A stretch of DNA of 64,000 nucleotides from assembly GCF_001439805.1 (NCBI RefSeq), contig NZ_JYLK01000004.1, positions 310,001 to 374,000 of the forward strand, given 5' to 3'. Position 1 is the first letter of the stretch; each line of letters opens with the position of its first letter. Below, piece after piece: positions 38,155-46,826 of this stretch. Under the pieces are notes generated by a model. It saw only the letters and a list, made by a program, of their open reading frames with translations, was not told where the DNA came from and searched no databases. Source of the DNA: Pseudomonas trivialis (GTDB lineage Bacteria > Pseudomonadota > Gammaproteobacteria > Pseudomonadales > Pseudomonadaceae). A program made the position numbers and the translations under genes.

Positions 38155-39435
38155 ATGGACGCATTGATTCTGCTCGGCAGCTTTGTCGCCCTGATCCTGA
38201 TCGGCATGCCGGTGGCCTACGCCCTGGGCTTGTCGGCGCTGATCGGCGCATGGTGGATCGACATTCCGTTCCAGGCCCTGATGATTCAGGTGGCCGGTGG
38301 GGTGAACAAGTTTTCACTGATGGCGATTCCGTTCTTCGTGCTGGCCGGGGCAATCATGGCCGAGGGCGGCATGTCGCGGCGGCTGGTGGCGTTTGCCGGA
38401 GTGCTGGTGGGCTTTGTGCGCGGCGGCCTGTCGCTGGTCAACATCATGGCCTCGACGTTTTTCGGCGCCATCTCCGGCTCGTCGGTGGCCGACACTGCCT
38501 CGGTGGGCTCGGTGCTGATCCCGGAAATGGAACGCCGTGGCTACCCCCGGGAGTTTGCAACGGCGGTCACCGTCAGCGGTTCGGTGCAGGCCCTGCTGAC
38601 CCCGCCCAGCCACAACTCGGTGCTCTACTCCCTGGCGGCCGGCGGCACGGTGTCGATTGCCTCGCTGTTCATGGCCGGCGTGGTGCCAGGGCTGCTGATG
38701 AGCGCATGCCTGATGGTGCTGTGCCTGATCTTCGCGAAAAAACGCAACTACCCCAAAGGCGACGTCATCCCCCTGAAGCAGGCGCTGAAAATCGCCGCCG
38801 ATGCGCTCTGGGGCCTGATGGCCATGGTGATCATCCTCGGCGGCATCCTCTCGGGGATCTTCACCGCCACCGAGTCGGCGGCGATTGCGGTGCTGTGGGC
38901 GTTCTTCGTGACCATGTTCATCTACCGCGACTACAAATGGCACGAGCTGCCCAAGCTGATGCACCGCACGGTGCGCACCATTTCCATCGTGATGATCCTG
39001 ATCGCCTTCGCCGCCAGCTTCGGCTACATCATGACGCTGATGCAGATCCCGGCGAAGATCACCACGATGTTCCTGACCCTGTCGGACAACCGCTACGTGA
39101 TCCTGATGTGCATCAACGCCATGCTGCTGTTGCTGGGCACGGTGATGGACATGGCGCCGCTGATCCTCATCCTCACGCCGATCCTGCTGCCGGTGATCGT
39201 CGGCATCGGTGTTGACCCGGTGCACTTCGGCATGATCATGCTGGTGAACCTGGGCATCGGCCTGATCACCCCGCCGGTGGGCGCGGTGCTGTTTGTCGGC
39301 GCGGCGGTGGGCAAGACCACCATCGAGAAAACCGTGAAGGCGCTGCTGCCGTTCTACGCGGTGCTGTTTCTGGTGCTGATGGCGGTGACCTACATCCCGG
39401 CGCTGTCGCTGTGGCTGCCGAGCGTGGTGCTGTGA
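38155..39435 (+). CDS. TRAP transporter large membrane subunit (DctM family)
   Basis: A 426-residue sodium-linked transport channel with about twelve helices. Family motifs are IPFFVLAGAIMAEGGMSRRL, ASTFFGAISGSSVADTASVG, LLTPPSHNSVLYSLAAGGT and VNLGIGLITPPVGAVLFVG. AGGAG lies before ATG 38155, and the frame open upstream is just the DctQ end. It overlaps the next gene by one base (TGATG). Confidence 0.92.
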   Translation: MDALILLGSFVALILIGMPVAYALGLSALIGAWWIDIPFQALMIQVAGGVNKFSLMAIPFFVLAGAIMAEGGMSRRLVAFAGVLVGFVRGGLSLVNIMASTFFGAISGSSVADTASVGSVLIPEMERRGYPREFATAVTVSGSVQALLTPPSHNSVLYSLAAGGTVSIASLFMAGVVPGLLMSACLMVLCLIFAKKRNYPKGDVIPLKQALKIAADALWGLMAMVIILGGILSGIFTATESAAIAVLWAFFVTMFIYRDYKWHELPKLMHRTVRTISIVMILIAFAASFGYIMTLMQIPAKITTMFLTLSDNRYVILMCINAMLLLLGTVMDMAPLILILTPILLPVIVGIGVDPVHFGMIMLVNLGIGLITPPVGAVLFVGAAVGKTTIEKTVKALLPFYAVLFLVLMAVTYIPALSLWLPSVVL

Positions 39436-40292
39436 TGATTGAGCTGGAAGATCACCTGACGCGCCTGACCCTGTCCCCGGCAGTGGGTGGCAGCCTCGTC
39501 AACTGGACGGTGCGCGCCACCGGGCAGCCGCTGTTGCGGCACAGCGATGAGCACGCGATCCATACCGGTTTGCCGGGCAAGCTGGGGTGTTACCCGTTGG
39601 CGCCCTGGTCGAACCGGATTGCCGAGGGCGGTTTTGACAACCCCGAGGGTTGGCTGGCGTTGACGCCCAACAGCCTCACCGAGCCCCTGCCGATTCACGG
39701 CTCGGCCTGGCAACAGGCCTGGCAGGTGGTGAGCCGAACGGCGGATGAAGTGGTGCTGGCGGTGGTCTGCCAGACGCCGTTCGCCTATCGCGCCGAGCAG
39801 CGGTTTCGTTTGCGCGACGGTGAACTGAGTATTGCGCTGCGGGTGACCCATTTGGCTGCACAGCCGGCCTGGCATGGGTTGGGATTGCACCCCTACCTGC
39901 CCCGCAGGCCGGGCACGCGGTTGCAGGCCAAGGCGTCGCAGGTGTGGATGAGCGATGCCTCCAAATTACCCACGGCGTTGGCGCAGATACCCGAAGCGTG
40001 GGACTTTCGCCAACTCAAGGGCCTGCCGGAGGAGCCGGTGGATAACGGTTTTTGCCAGTGGGACGGGCACTGCCGGATCGAACAGCCGGAATTGGGCTAT
40101 GCCCTGGAATGCCAGGCCACCGGGGCCGATTACTTCCTGCTGTACTGCCCGCCGGGGCTTGAGTTCTTTTGCATCGAGCCGGTGAGCCATCCGGTGAACG
40201 CCCATCACCTGCCCGGCCGACCCGGCCTGAAGCGGCTGGAACAACACCAGTCAACCCACCTCGACTTCACCTTGAAATACACGCCCCTGTAA
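39435..40292 (+). CDS. aldose 1-epimerase (galactose-mutarotase-like) protein
   Basis: A 285-residue beta-sandwich epimerase. Characteristic segments are GCYPLAPWSNRIAEGGF (substrate arginine), PIHGSAWQQAWQV (His), GLGLHPYLPRRPGTRLQA (second His) and FFCIEPVSHPVNAHHLPGRP (catalytic Glu in IEPVSH). It probably interconverts anomers of the imported hexuronate so uronate dehydrogenase, which is anomer selective, gets its substrate; this role is inferred. Start ATG 39435 overlaps the DctM stop (TGATG). Last gene of the operon. Confidence 0.87.
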   Translation: MIELEDHLTRLTLSPAVGGSLVNWTVRATGQPLLRHSDEHAIHTGLPGKLGCYPLAPWSNRIAEGGFDNPEGWLALTPNSLTEPLPIHGSAWQQAWQVVSRTADEVVLAVVCQTPFAYRAEQRFRLRDGELSIALRVTHLAAQPAWHGLGLHPYLPRRPGTRLQAKASQVWMSDASKLPTALAQIPEAWDFRQLKGLPEEPVDNGFCQWDGHCRIEQPELGYALECQATGADYFLLYCPPGLEFFCIEPVSHPVNAHHLPGRPGLKRLEQHQSTHLDFTLKYTPL

Positions 40293-40363
40293 CACCAAAA
40301 AAATCTGTGGGAGGCTCCGCCAAGTCTTCGACTTAGCGCTGTCGCGCAGAAAACTGGGCCGCT

Positions 40364-40535
40364 GTGGCGAGCGGGCTTGCCCCGCGTTGGGCTGCGCAGC
40401 AGCCCCAAAACCATGTTCTGCGTAGTGTTAGGTACACCGCGTTTTCTTTGATTGGGGGCGCTTCGCCTAGGCTCGGTGTGCCGGAACGCAGGCTTTGGAG
40501 CGTGTTTGACGGGACGCCTAAGATCAAAAGCAAAA
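40364..40535. repeat. mosaic dispersed repeat: REP arm plus deleted palindrome fragment
   Basis: Fills most of the 327-bp gap between the epimerase and EmrA genes. Positions 40364-40474 match 55732-55835 over about 105-110 bp at roughly 90% (GTGGCGAGCGGGCTTGCCCC, then GGGCTGCGCAGCAGCCCC, then TTGATTGGGGGCGCTTCGC). Positions 40470-40535 (GCTCGGTGTGCC, ACGCAGGCTTTGGAGCGTG, GACGGGACGCCTAAGATCA) match the ends of the palindrome arms at 43.6-44.2 kb with the central hairpin deleted. No coding sequence is supported here. Confidence 0.8.
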
Positions 40536-40585
40536 GCGCGGCGGCCTGAGAGCCGACCGGAATGAGGAATGTGAACGCGATCAAA

Positions 40586-40612
40586 TGTGGGAGCTGGCTT
40601 GCCTGCGATAGC
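40586..40612. repeat. REP variant downstream of emrA
   Basis: TGTGGGAGCTGGCTTGCCTG followed by CGATAGC: a REP of a different subclass (GAGCTGGCTTGCC instead of GAGGGGGCTTGCT) 6 bp past the emrA end. Confidence 0.75.
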
Positions 40613-40618
40613 GGTGTA

Positions 40619-41764
40619 TCAGGGCGGGCTGTTTTTCAGGCGGCCGGCGGTGTCGATACTGACTACCACCGATAACCCCGGCCGCAACCGCTCACTCTCT
40701 GCCTGACCCGGGTCCACGGTGATCCTCACCGGCACCCGCTGGGCGATCTTCACAAAGTTGCCGGTGGCATTGTCCGCCTGCAACAGGCTGAACTCCGAGC
40801 CCGTCGCCGGCGAAATATGCTGCACCGTGCCATGAAACCTGCGGTGGTTCAGTGCATCCACGGTGAAGGTCACCGGCTGGCCAACCTGCACATCGGCCAT
40901 CTGGGTTTCTTTCATATTGGCGATCACCCACAGCTGGTTGGGCACCAGCGCCATCAACTGCGCGCCGGAATTGACGTAGGCGCCCAAGCGCACGCCAATC
41001 TGCCCCAACTGGCCGTCGCGGGGCGCGGTGATGCGCGTGTTGGCCAGGTCGATGCGCGCCAGCGCCACTGCGGCATCGGCGCTCGCTACCGCCGCTTCCA
41101 GCGAACCGCGATTGACGATCACCGTCTGCAGGTCCTGCCGCGCGATCTCCAGGTTGGCCTGAGCCTGGGCCACCGCCGCAACGGTTTGTGCCTGGGCGGC
41201 GCGGGTCACGTCCAGCTCGCGCCTGGACACCGAGCCATCGCTGATCAGTTCTTCATTGCGGCGCAGGTCGGCGCTGCTTTTGCGCGCCTGGGCCTGGCTG
41301 TCCACCAGCGCGGCCTGGCGCAGCTTGATGGTGGCTTGCGCGCTGTTGCGCTGCTGCACCACGTTGGCCAACGCCGCTTTCTGCACCGCCCGTTGCGCCA
41401 GCGCCTGGTCGAGGCGCTGCTGATAGATGCGGTCGTCCAGGCGCACCAGCAGGTCGCCGGCCTTGACGTACTGGAAGTCCTGCACCGGCACCTCGAACAC
41501 ATAGCCGCTGAGCTGCGGGCCGATGATCGTCACTTGGCCGCGCACCAAAGCGTTCTCGGTGGTTTCCACCGCACTGCTGAACGGTGGCAGCTGCCAGGCA
41601 TAGAGCACGATCAGCACACCGACGATGGCAATCGCGGCAAAGCCCAGGGAAGAGAGGATGCGCACTCGCAAGGAGCGCGGCTCGGTCGCCGTGGCGCCCG
41701 GCGGCGTGCTGCCTTCCGGCGTGGCAGCAATGGCATTGGTGGTTGTGGTGGTCGGTTCGGTCAT
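40619..41764 (-). CDS. emrA: EmrA-type membrane fusion protein of a multidrug pump
   Basis: A 381-residue HlyD-family adaptor with one N-terminal membrane helix (about 34-54, SLGFAAIAIVGVLIVLYAW), a low-complexity Thr/Pro start, and a long coiled-coil hairpin (about 95-205). The biotinyl-lipoyl halves are GPQLSGYVFEVPVQDFQYVK and NTRITAPRDGQLGQIGVRLG. It couples the MFS pump to an outer-membrane channel, which is not encoded here. Start ATG 41764 overlaps the emrB stop by 4 bp (ATGA); a longer frame is rejected. Transcription order is emrB then emrA, the reverse of E. coli. Confidence 0.88.
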   Translation of the reverse strand: MTEPTTTTTNAIAATPEGSTPPGATATEPRSLRVRILSSLGFAAIAIVGVLIVLYAWQLPPFSSAVETTENALVRGQVTIIGPQLSGYVFEVPVQDFQYVKAGDLLVRLDDRIYQQRLDQALAQRAVQKAALANVVQQRNSAQATIKLRQAALVDSQAQARKSSADLRRNEELISDGSVSRRELDVTRAAQAQTVAAVAQAQANLEIARQDLQTVIVNRGSLEAAVASADAAVALARIDLANTRITAPRDGQLGQIGVRLGAYVNSGAQLMALVPNQLWVIANMKETQMADVQVGQPVTFTVDALNHRRFHGTVQHISPATGSEFSLLQADNATGNFVKIAQRVPVRITVDPGQAESERLRPGLSVVVSIDTAGRLKNSPP

Positions 41765-43404
41765 GAAGGTGCGCCGCTGGGTTGAACGGGAGGAGCTGCC
41801 TGGGTGGTACTCATCAGCCACAGGCTGCGGATGAAGATCCAACTCATGGTAAGGATCGCGATGATCGCGATCAGCATGAAGACATCGTTGTAGGCCATCA
41901 CATTCGCCTCACGGGTCGCCGCCGTGGCCAGGCTGCGAATGCCCTGCAGGTTGCGCAGTTGCGGATCGGCGATCACCCCGCCGTAGGCCGCCCCGCCGCT
42001 CTGCACACGCGCCGCCACACGCGGGTCGAGCAGGGTCAGGTGTTCGACGATCATGCTGGAATGGTACTTCTCGCGCACGATCTGGAAGGTGCCGAGCAAT
42101 GCCGCGCCGATCAGCCCGCCGAGGTTCTGGCAAATGCCGAACATCACCGAGAAACTCACCAGGTTGCGCGGGTTGGCCAACACGTTTTTGGTACCGAGCA
42201 CCATGGTCGGCCCGAGGAAAAACGTGCCGCCGAACCCCAGCAGGAACTGGCTGACATACAGGTTCTGCGGCCGGGTGAGGTTACTGGAGAAACTGTCCAT
42301 GACGGACCCGGTTGCCATCAGCGCCAGGGAGATCACCAACGGCATCAGCAGGTGCGCCGGGTTGATCGTCAACGCACTGACCACCAGCCCCGCCAGCGCC
42401 CCGGCCAGCATCACCACGTACAGCGTGTGCATCTGCTCGTAGCTCATGTTGAGCATCTGCATGAAACCCACCGCGCCGGTGGACTGCTCCGACAGCACCA
42501 TGCGAATCAGGATCACCGCCAGCGCCAGACGAATCATCACCCCGCTGCCAAGCCAGCGCGTCATCAGCAGCGGGTTGGCACGGTTATGCTCGATGGCAAG
42601 GCCCGCCATGATCAGCACCAGGGAACAGGCCGACGCCACGCCGATCCACGGCGCCTCCAGCCACCAGTCAATACGCCCCAGGGACAGCACCGCGCAGAGC
42701 AGGGCCACGCCGGTGGCGAGGATGGCGAAGGTGAGGAAGTCGAGTTTTTCAAAGGTCTTGAAGCGGTCGCCGGGCGGCAACTTGAGCAGGAACACGCAAC
42801 CCAGGCAGATCAGCGCCAGGCCCAGCTCAAACAGGTACAAGCCGCGCCACTCGGCAATCTGCAGCAAGTCTTCGGAGAACAACCGCGCCAACGGCAAGGC
42901 CAACTGCGCGGTGCCCAGCCCGAGCACCAGCGAGCGCAAGCGCCATTTGGCCGGGAAGGCCTGGATCATGTAGTACAAACCCAACGAACTCAGCGCCGCC
43001 CCCACCATGCCATGGGCCGCGCGCACGGCGATGGCCGAGCTGAGGTCGTTGACGAACAAATGACCGAAGGTCACCAGCACGTACAGCACCAGAAACACCT
43101 CGGTGAAGGCCCGCAGGCCGAACTGCTGGCGAAACTTCACCAGCAACAGGTTCATGCACACGTTGGTCATCACATAGGCGGCGGGCAGCCAGGCCATCTC
43201 GGCGGTGGTCGCCCCCAGCGCGCCTTGCAGGTATTGCAGGTTGGCGATGACCAGCGCGTTACCCAGCCCCCCGGTGATCGCCACCAGCGCACCGACCAGC
43301 GCGAACAGCCAGCGCTTGTGGGTGGGATGCAGCGGCGTCGACGGCGAACCGGGCAAGGTCGGTCGCTCGTGGGGCTGCCAGGGGTGGGGGGTGTAGTTGT
43401 CCAT
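41761..43404 (-). CDS. emrB: EmrB/QacA-type MFS multidrug transporter (DHA2 family)
   Basis: A 547-residue 14-helix drug:proton antiporter. Recognisable segments are AEMAWLPAAYVMTNVCMNLL (helix 2), AVRAAHGMVGAALSSLGLYY (helix 4/5 region), and FLGFGGTFFLGPTMVLGTKN. The N-terminal cytoplasmic end is proline-rich. With EmrA it would export hydrophobic compounds; the substrate is unknown. It starts 132 bp from the large palindrome and overlaps emrA at its end. Confidence 0.88.
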   Translation of the reverse strand: MDNYTPHPWQPHERPTLPGSPSTPLHPTHKRWLFALVGALVAITGGLGNALVIANLQYLQGALGATTAEMAWLPAAYVMTNVCMNLLLVKFRQQFGLRAFTEVFLVLYVLVTFGHLFVNDLSSAIAVRAAHGMVGAALSSLGLYYMIQAFPAKWRLRSLVLGLGTAQLALPLARLFSEDLLQIAEWRGLYLFELGLALICLGCVFLLKLPPGDRFKTFEKLDFLTFAILATGVALLCAVLSLGRIDWWLEAPWIGVASACSLVLIMAGLAIEHNRANPLLMTRWLGSGVMIRLALAVILIRMVLSEQSTGAVGFMQMLNMSYEQMHTLYVVMLAGALAGLVVSALTINPAHLLMPLVISLALMATGSVMDSFSSNLTRPQNLYVSQFLLGFGGTFFLGPTMVLGTKNVLANPRNLVSFSVMFGICQNLGGLIGAALLGTFQIVREKYHSSMIVEHLTLLDPRVAARVQSGGAAYGGVIADPQLRNLQGIRSLATAATREANVMAYNDVFMLIAIIAILTMSWIFIRSLWLMSTTQAAPPVQPSGAPS

Positions 43405-43535
43405 TCGGTGACCTTGGTGAGCCGACGGGGAAGTCGGTGAAATCCATGCTCAGAGACAGTAAACGCGAGTGGAGTTCATCTTGCCAGCGGTGGGTGGGCA
43501 AATGAGGGGGGAGCTGTTGGGGGGTTGTGGTGTAC

Positions 43536-44287
43536 ATATCTGTTATTTGAGTAACGGCGGCTTAGGGTTCCGCCCTTACGGCGGGTCACTTTTGGAAAGA
43601 GCCCAAAAGTAACCAAAAGGCTCTTGCCCCACCACTCGGCACCTCGCTCAGGCTCGGTGTGCCCGCACGCAGGCTTGAATCCGTGGGCCGCCGCGATGGG
43701 CCATCCTTGGCCCAGCGCGGCTAACCCGGCGTCCTGCCGGGTTACCCACGGATTCAAGCCTGCGTGCGGCCAGCGTGGTTGACGGGGCGCCTGAGATCAC
43801 GATCCAAAGCCAAAGCAATGCAGATCAAAAGCAGTGTGATATCCAACAGACAAATGGAGATCAACTGTGGGAGGGGGCTTGCTCCCGATAGCGGTGTATC
43901 AGCTAAAAATAAGCTGACTGACACTCAGCCATCGGGAGCAAGCCCCCTCCCACAGCTTGTACGGCGTACGGCGGACAATTCCGGTCGGCTCTAAGACCGC
44001 CTCGCTCTTGATCTTGATCTTGATCTGAGGCGCCCCGTTAAACACGCTGGCCGAACGCAGGCTTTGGAGCGTGGGTAACCCGGCAGGACGCCGGGTTAGC
44101 CGCGCTGGGCCAAGGATGGCCCATCGCGGCGGCCCACGCTCCAAAGCCGGAGTGAGGGCACACCGAGCCCAGGCGAGGTGCCGAGTGTTGGGGCAAGAGC
44201 CCTTTTGGTTACTTTTGGGGCTCTTTTCCAAAAGTGACCCGCCGTAAGGGCGGAACCCTAATCAGCCGTTACCAAAATAACGGATAT
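43536..44287. repeat. giant palindrome of about 750 bp built of nested hairpins
   Basis: The gene-free gap between emrB and the TSUP gene (43405-44293) is mainly one inverted repeat. Arm 43536-43805 and arm 44018-44287 are reverse complements at high identity over about 270 bp, with a 67-nt core identical in both. Each arm contains its own 16-bp perfect stem: 43672-43687 with 43745-43760, and 44060-44075 with 44133-44148, plus an inner GGTAACCCGGC-type hairpin. Between the arms sits a REP doublet. The stems differ between arms at five positions, all compensated. It matches no gene or transposase. Confidence 0.9.
43866..43954. repeat. REP doublet (REPIN) at the centre of the palindrome
   Basis: Two REPs in inverted orientation, 43866-43889 and 43931-43954, forming a perfect 24-bp inverted repeat around a 41-bp spacer. 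Core GTGGGAGGGGGCTTGCTC in both. Confidence 0.92.
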
Positions 44288-44293
44288 GCCCCC

Positions 44294-45100
44294 CTAAACC
44301 AAAGCCTTCAACAACATCCCAACCGCAACCACTACGCACAAACTGGCAAACCCCACCTGCAACGTGCGCGCCGCGATCACCGAGCCCAACCGCCGCCCGA
44401 CCAGCATGCCGACGACACTCGCGCCAATAAACGCCCAGCCCACCGGCTCGATGCTCACCCCCGCATGAAACGCCCCAACCACGCCGATCAGCGAAAGCAG
44501 GCTGACAACCATCAGCGAAGTCGCAACGATCCCGCGCATTTGCACATCGGTCAGTTGCTTGAACGCCGGTACGATCAGGAAGCCGCCGCCCACGCCCAAC
44601 AAGCCCGATACAGCACCGGTAACGGCACCCAATGCAGCCAGGGTGGCGCTGCACTTGGCGGTCCAGGCCAGCCGCCCGGTCTGCTGATTGAGCATGCAGT
44701 TCTTCTGCCCCCACAACGCCGCACCATGGTCACTCGGTCCGGGCTCGATCTTTTCACGCTGCAGCATGCGCCAGGCCACCAGCACCATCAGCGCGCTGAA
44801 CAGCCCCATCAGTACCGTTTCCGAAAGCTGATGAGCGACGAACACGCCCAACGGTGAAAACAGCGCGCCGAGCAAGGCAATCAACAGCGCCGCGCGATAA
44901 CGCACCAGCCCATGGCGAAGGCCGTCAATCGCCCCGACCGCCGCCGCCGCGCCCACGGCGAGCAACGACACCGGCGCGGCCTGGGTCATCGTCAACCCCA
45001 AACCCAGCACCAACGCCGGCACTCCAAGAATGCCGCCGCCGGCGCCGGTCAGGCCCATGACCAGGCCCATCAATACCCCAAGAACACTCGCCAGCAGCAT
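44294..45100 (-). CDS. TSUP-family (TauE/SafE) sulfite/sulfur-compound exporter
   Basis: A 268-residue membrane protein with about eight helices. Typical TSUP repeats are GLTGAGGGILGVPALVLGLG and, in the second half, GLLGVGGGFLIVPAFKQLTD. It is immediately downstream of the SQR gene with no gap (stop and start adjacent), so it is in the sulfide-detoxification transcript and probably exports sulfite or thiosulfate formed by persulfide oxidation. The substrate is inferred. Confidence 0.87.
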   Translation of the reverse strand: MLLASVLGVLMGLVMGLTGAGGGILGVPALVLGLGLTMTQAAPVSLLAVGAAAAVGAIDGLRHGLVRYRAALLIALLGALFSPLGVFVAHQLSETVLMGLFSALMVLVAWRMLQREKIEPGPSDHGAALWGQKNCMLNQQTGRLAWTAKCSATLAALGAVTGAVSGLLGVGGGFLIVPAFKQLTDVQMRGIVATSLMVVSLLSLIGVVGAFHAGVSIEPVGWAFIGASVVGMLVGRRLGSVIAARTLQVGFASLCVVVAVGMLLKALV

Positions 45101-46345
45101 TCAGTCCACCTTGCTCAGGCGGGTCAGCCACTCGCGGCCCTTGAGCATGCCGTTCCAATAGAACCACGGCAGCAGCGTGGCCTTGAGGAACCACATCGAA
45201 CGCCGTGCCCGGGTGGGGTCGAGGGGAAAGGTCGGCAGCAGCTTGCCGCCGTAGCCGAACTCGGCCAGCACCACCTTGCCCTTCTCCACCGTCAACGGGC
45301 AGGAGCCATAGCCGTCGTACTTGAGCGGCAACGGCGCCTGTTTGCGCAGGGCCAGCAGGTTTTCGGCCACCACCACGATCTGCTTGCGCACCGCTGCGGC
45401 GGTCTTGGCATTGCTGGTGCCGCACACATCGCCCAGGCCGAAGATATGCGGGTAACGCACATGCTGCAGGCTGTGGGGGTTCACGTCGCACCAGCCGGCC
45501 GCATCGGCCAGGGGGCTTTGGCGGACGAAGTCCGGAGAGACTTGCGGCGGCACCACGTGCAACAGGTCGAAGGACTTTTCCTCAACGCTGACATTGCCAT
45601 CGGCATCCTTCACCTCGAACCAGGCTTTGCGTGCGGGGCCATCGACCTTGATCAGGTTGGAGTTGAAGGCCAGCCGCGCGTTGTACTTTTCCACGTACTT
45701 CATCAGCGGCGGCACAAAGGTCGCCACGCCGAACAGCGCGGCGCCGGCCAGGTTGAACTCGACGTCGATGTGTTTCAGGTGGCCCTGCTTGAGCCAGTGA
45801 TCGCAGGACAGGTACAGGGCCTTCTGCGGCGCACCGGCGCATTTGATCGGCATGGCTGGCTGGGTAAAGAGCGCCTTGCCACCTTTGAGCTGCTGCACCA
45901 GTTGCCAGGTGTAGGCCGCGTGTTCGTAACTGTAGTTGGAGGTGACGCCGTGGCGGCCGAGGGTATCCTGCAAGCCCTCGATCTTTTCCCAGGCCAGGCG
46001 CAGGCCGGGGCAGACAATCAGGTTTTTCCAGGTGACGCGCTGGCCGCTGTCGAGCACCAGGGTCTGTTCGTCAGGCAGTAATTCGCTGACGGCGGCCTGG
46101 ACCCAGGTGACGCCATCGGGCAGTACGTCGGCCAGCGGGCGCCGGGTCTTTTGCAGGTCATAGGCGCCGCCGCCGACCAGGGTCCAGGCGGGTTGATAGC
46201 AATGGAAGTCGTTGGGTTCGATCAGGATGATGTTCAGCTGCGGGTCGCGCTTGCGCAGGCTGGCCAGCAGGCCGATGCCTGCCGAGCCGCCACCGATGAC
46301 GACGATATCGCCACTGATGGTGGGTCCCCAGTGTTGTTCGGTCAT
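45101..46345 (-). CDS. sqr: sulfide:quinone oxidoreductase, type II (SQOR-like)
   Basis: A 414-residue flavoprotein that oxidises H2S to persulfide and passes electrons to quinone at the inner membrane. FAD loop VVIGGGSAGIGLLASL near the N-terminus. Two cysteines fit the mitochondrial-type active site: Cys169 in MPIKCAGAPQK and Cys349 in YGSCPLTVE. A C-terminal amphipathic aromatic stretch (LLPWFYWNGML) may dock it to the membrane. It lies 51 bp after the ArsR regulator and directly before the TSUP exporter. Motif agreement and context together make the assignment firm. Confidence 0.9.
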   Translation of the reverse strand: MTEQHWGPTISGDIVVIGGGSAGIGLLASLRKRDPQLNIILIEPNDFHCYQPAWTLVGGGAYDLQKTRRPLADVLPDGVTWVQAAVSELLPDEQTLVLDSGQRVTWKNLIVCPGLRLAWEKIEGLQDTLGRHGVTSNYSYEHAAYTWQLVQQLKGGKALFTQPAMPIKCAGAPQKALYLSCDHWLKQGHLKHIDVEFNLAGAALFGVATFVPPLMKYVEKYNARLAFNSNLIKVDGPARKAWFEVKDADGNVSVEEKSFDLLHVVPPQVSPDFVRQSPLADAAGWCDVNPHSLQHVRYPHIFGLGDVCGTSNAKTAAAVRKQIVVVAENLLALRKQAPLPLKYDGYGSCPLTVEKGKVVLAEFGYGGKLLPTFPLDPTRARRSMWFLKATLLPWFYWNGMLKGREWLTRLSKVD

Positions 46346-46396
46346 TGTCTACTGCCTTTTTCAGTCAATGCACACAAGGGTCGCTGCCGGATGGCG

Positions 46397-46732
46397 TCAC
46401 GCCCAGCTTTTTATGACCGCGCCACAGTACAGGCCGGACAGGGTCTTCATCACTTGAATCACTTCGTGGCTGGCCAATCCGTAGAAAATGTATTTGCCTT
46501 CCCGACGGGTGGCGACCAACCCTTCGTCCCGCAGGATGCCCAACTGTTGTGACAGCGTGGGCTGGCGCACGCCGGTCTGGGCTTCCAGTTCGCCGACGTT
46601 GCGTTCGCCCAGGGTCAACTGGCAGAGGATCAACAAGCGGTCTTCATTGGCCAGCGCCTTGAGCAAGGAACAGGCCTTGGATGCCGATGCGCGCAACTGG
46701 GCGACCTCGCCCTCACTCAACGTAGATTCCAT
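46397..46732 (-). CDS. BigR/SqrR-like ArsR-family persulfide-sensing repressor
   Basis: A 111-residue ArsR-type winged-helix repressor: HTH at about 45-68 (VGELEAQTGVRQPTLSQQLG). It lacks the metal-binding ELCVCDL motif. Instead it has Cys37 (LLILCQL) and Cys103 (GLYCGAV), spaced 66 residues apart exactly as Cys42/Cys108 in BigR, the redox pair that forms a disulfide or tetrasulfide on exposure to reactive sulfur. A third Cys is at 21. The start at 46732 has AGGAG upstream; 32 upstream codons are rejected. It is likely to control sqr and the divergent persulfide dioxygenase. Confidence 0.87.
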   Translation of the reverse strand: MESTLSEGEVAQLRASASKACSLLKALANEDRLLILCQLTLGERNVGELEAQTGVRQPTLSQQLGILRDEGLVATRREGKYIFYGLASHEVIQVMKTLSGLYCGAVIKSWA

Positions 46733-46773
46733 TTGCCTCGGCTCCTTTATCTCACTTAAGCTCAAGACATTAT

Positions 46774-46787
46774 GTTTAAACGTAAAC
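46774..46787. promoter_or_regulatory. candidate operator of the sulfide-responsive regulator
   Basis: GTTTA-AACG-TAAAC, a perfect 5-bp inverted repeat in an AT-rich stretch, in the 94-bp gap between the regulator and the divergent dioxygenase. BigR-family sites are AT-rich palindromes; the exact binding sequence is inferred. Confidence 0.5.
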
Positions 46788-46826
46788 TGATTGTAACCAC
46801 ATTTTTCCCAAGCAGAGACAGTCGCC

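Noticed and set aside
43476..43757. Short open frames within the palindrome region
   Set aside because: They run across the inverted repeats, differ between the arms, and have no ribosome binding site; the DNA is explained by the repeat structure.
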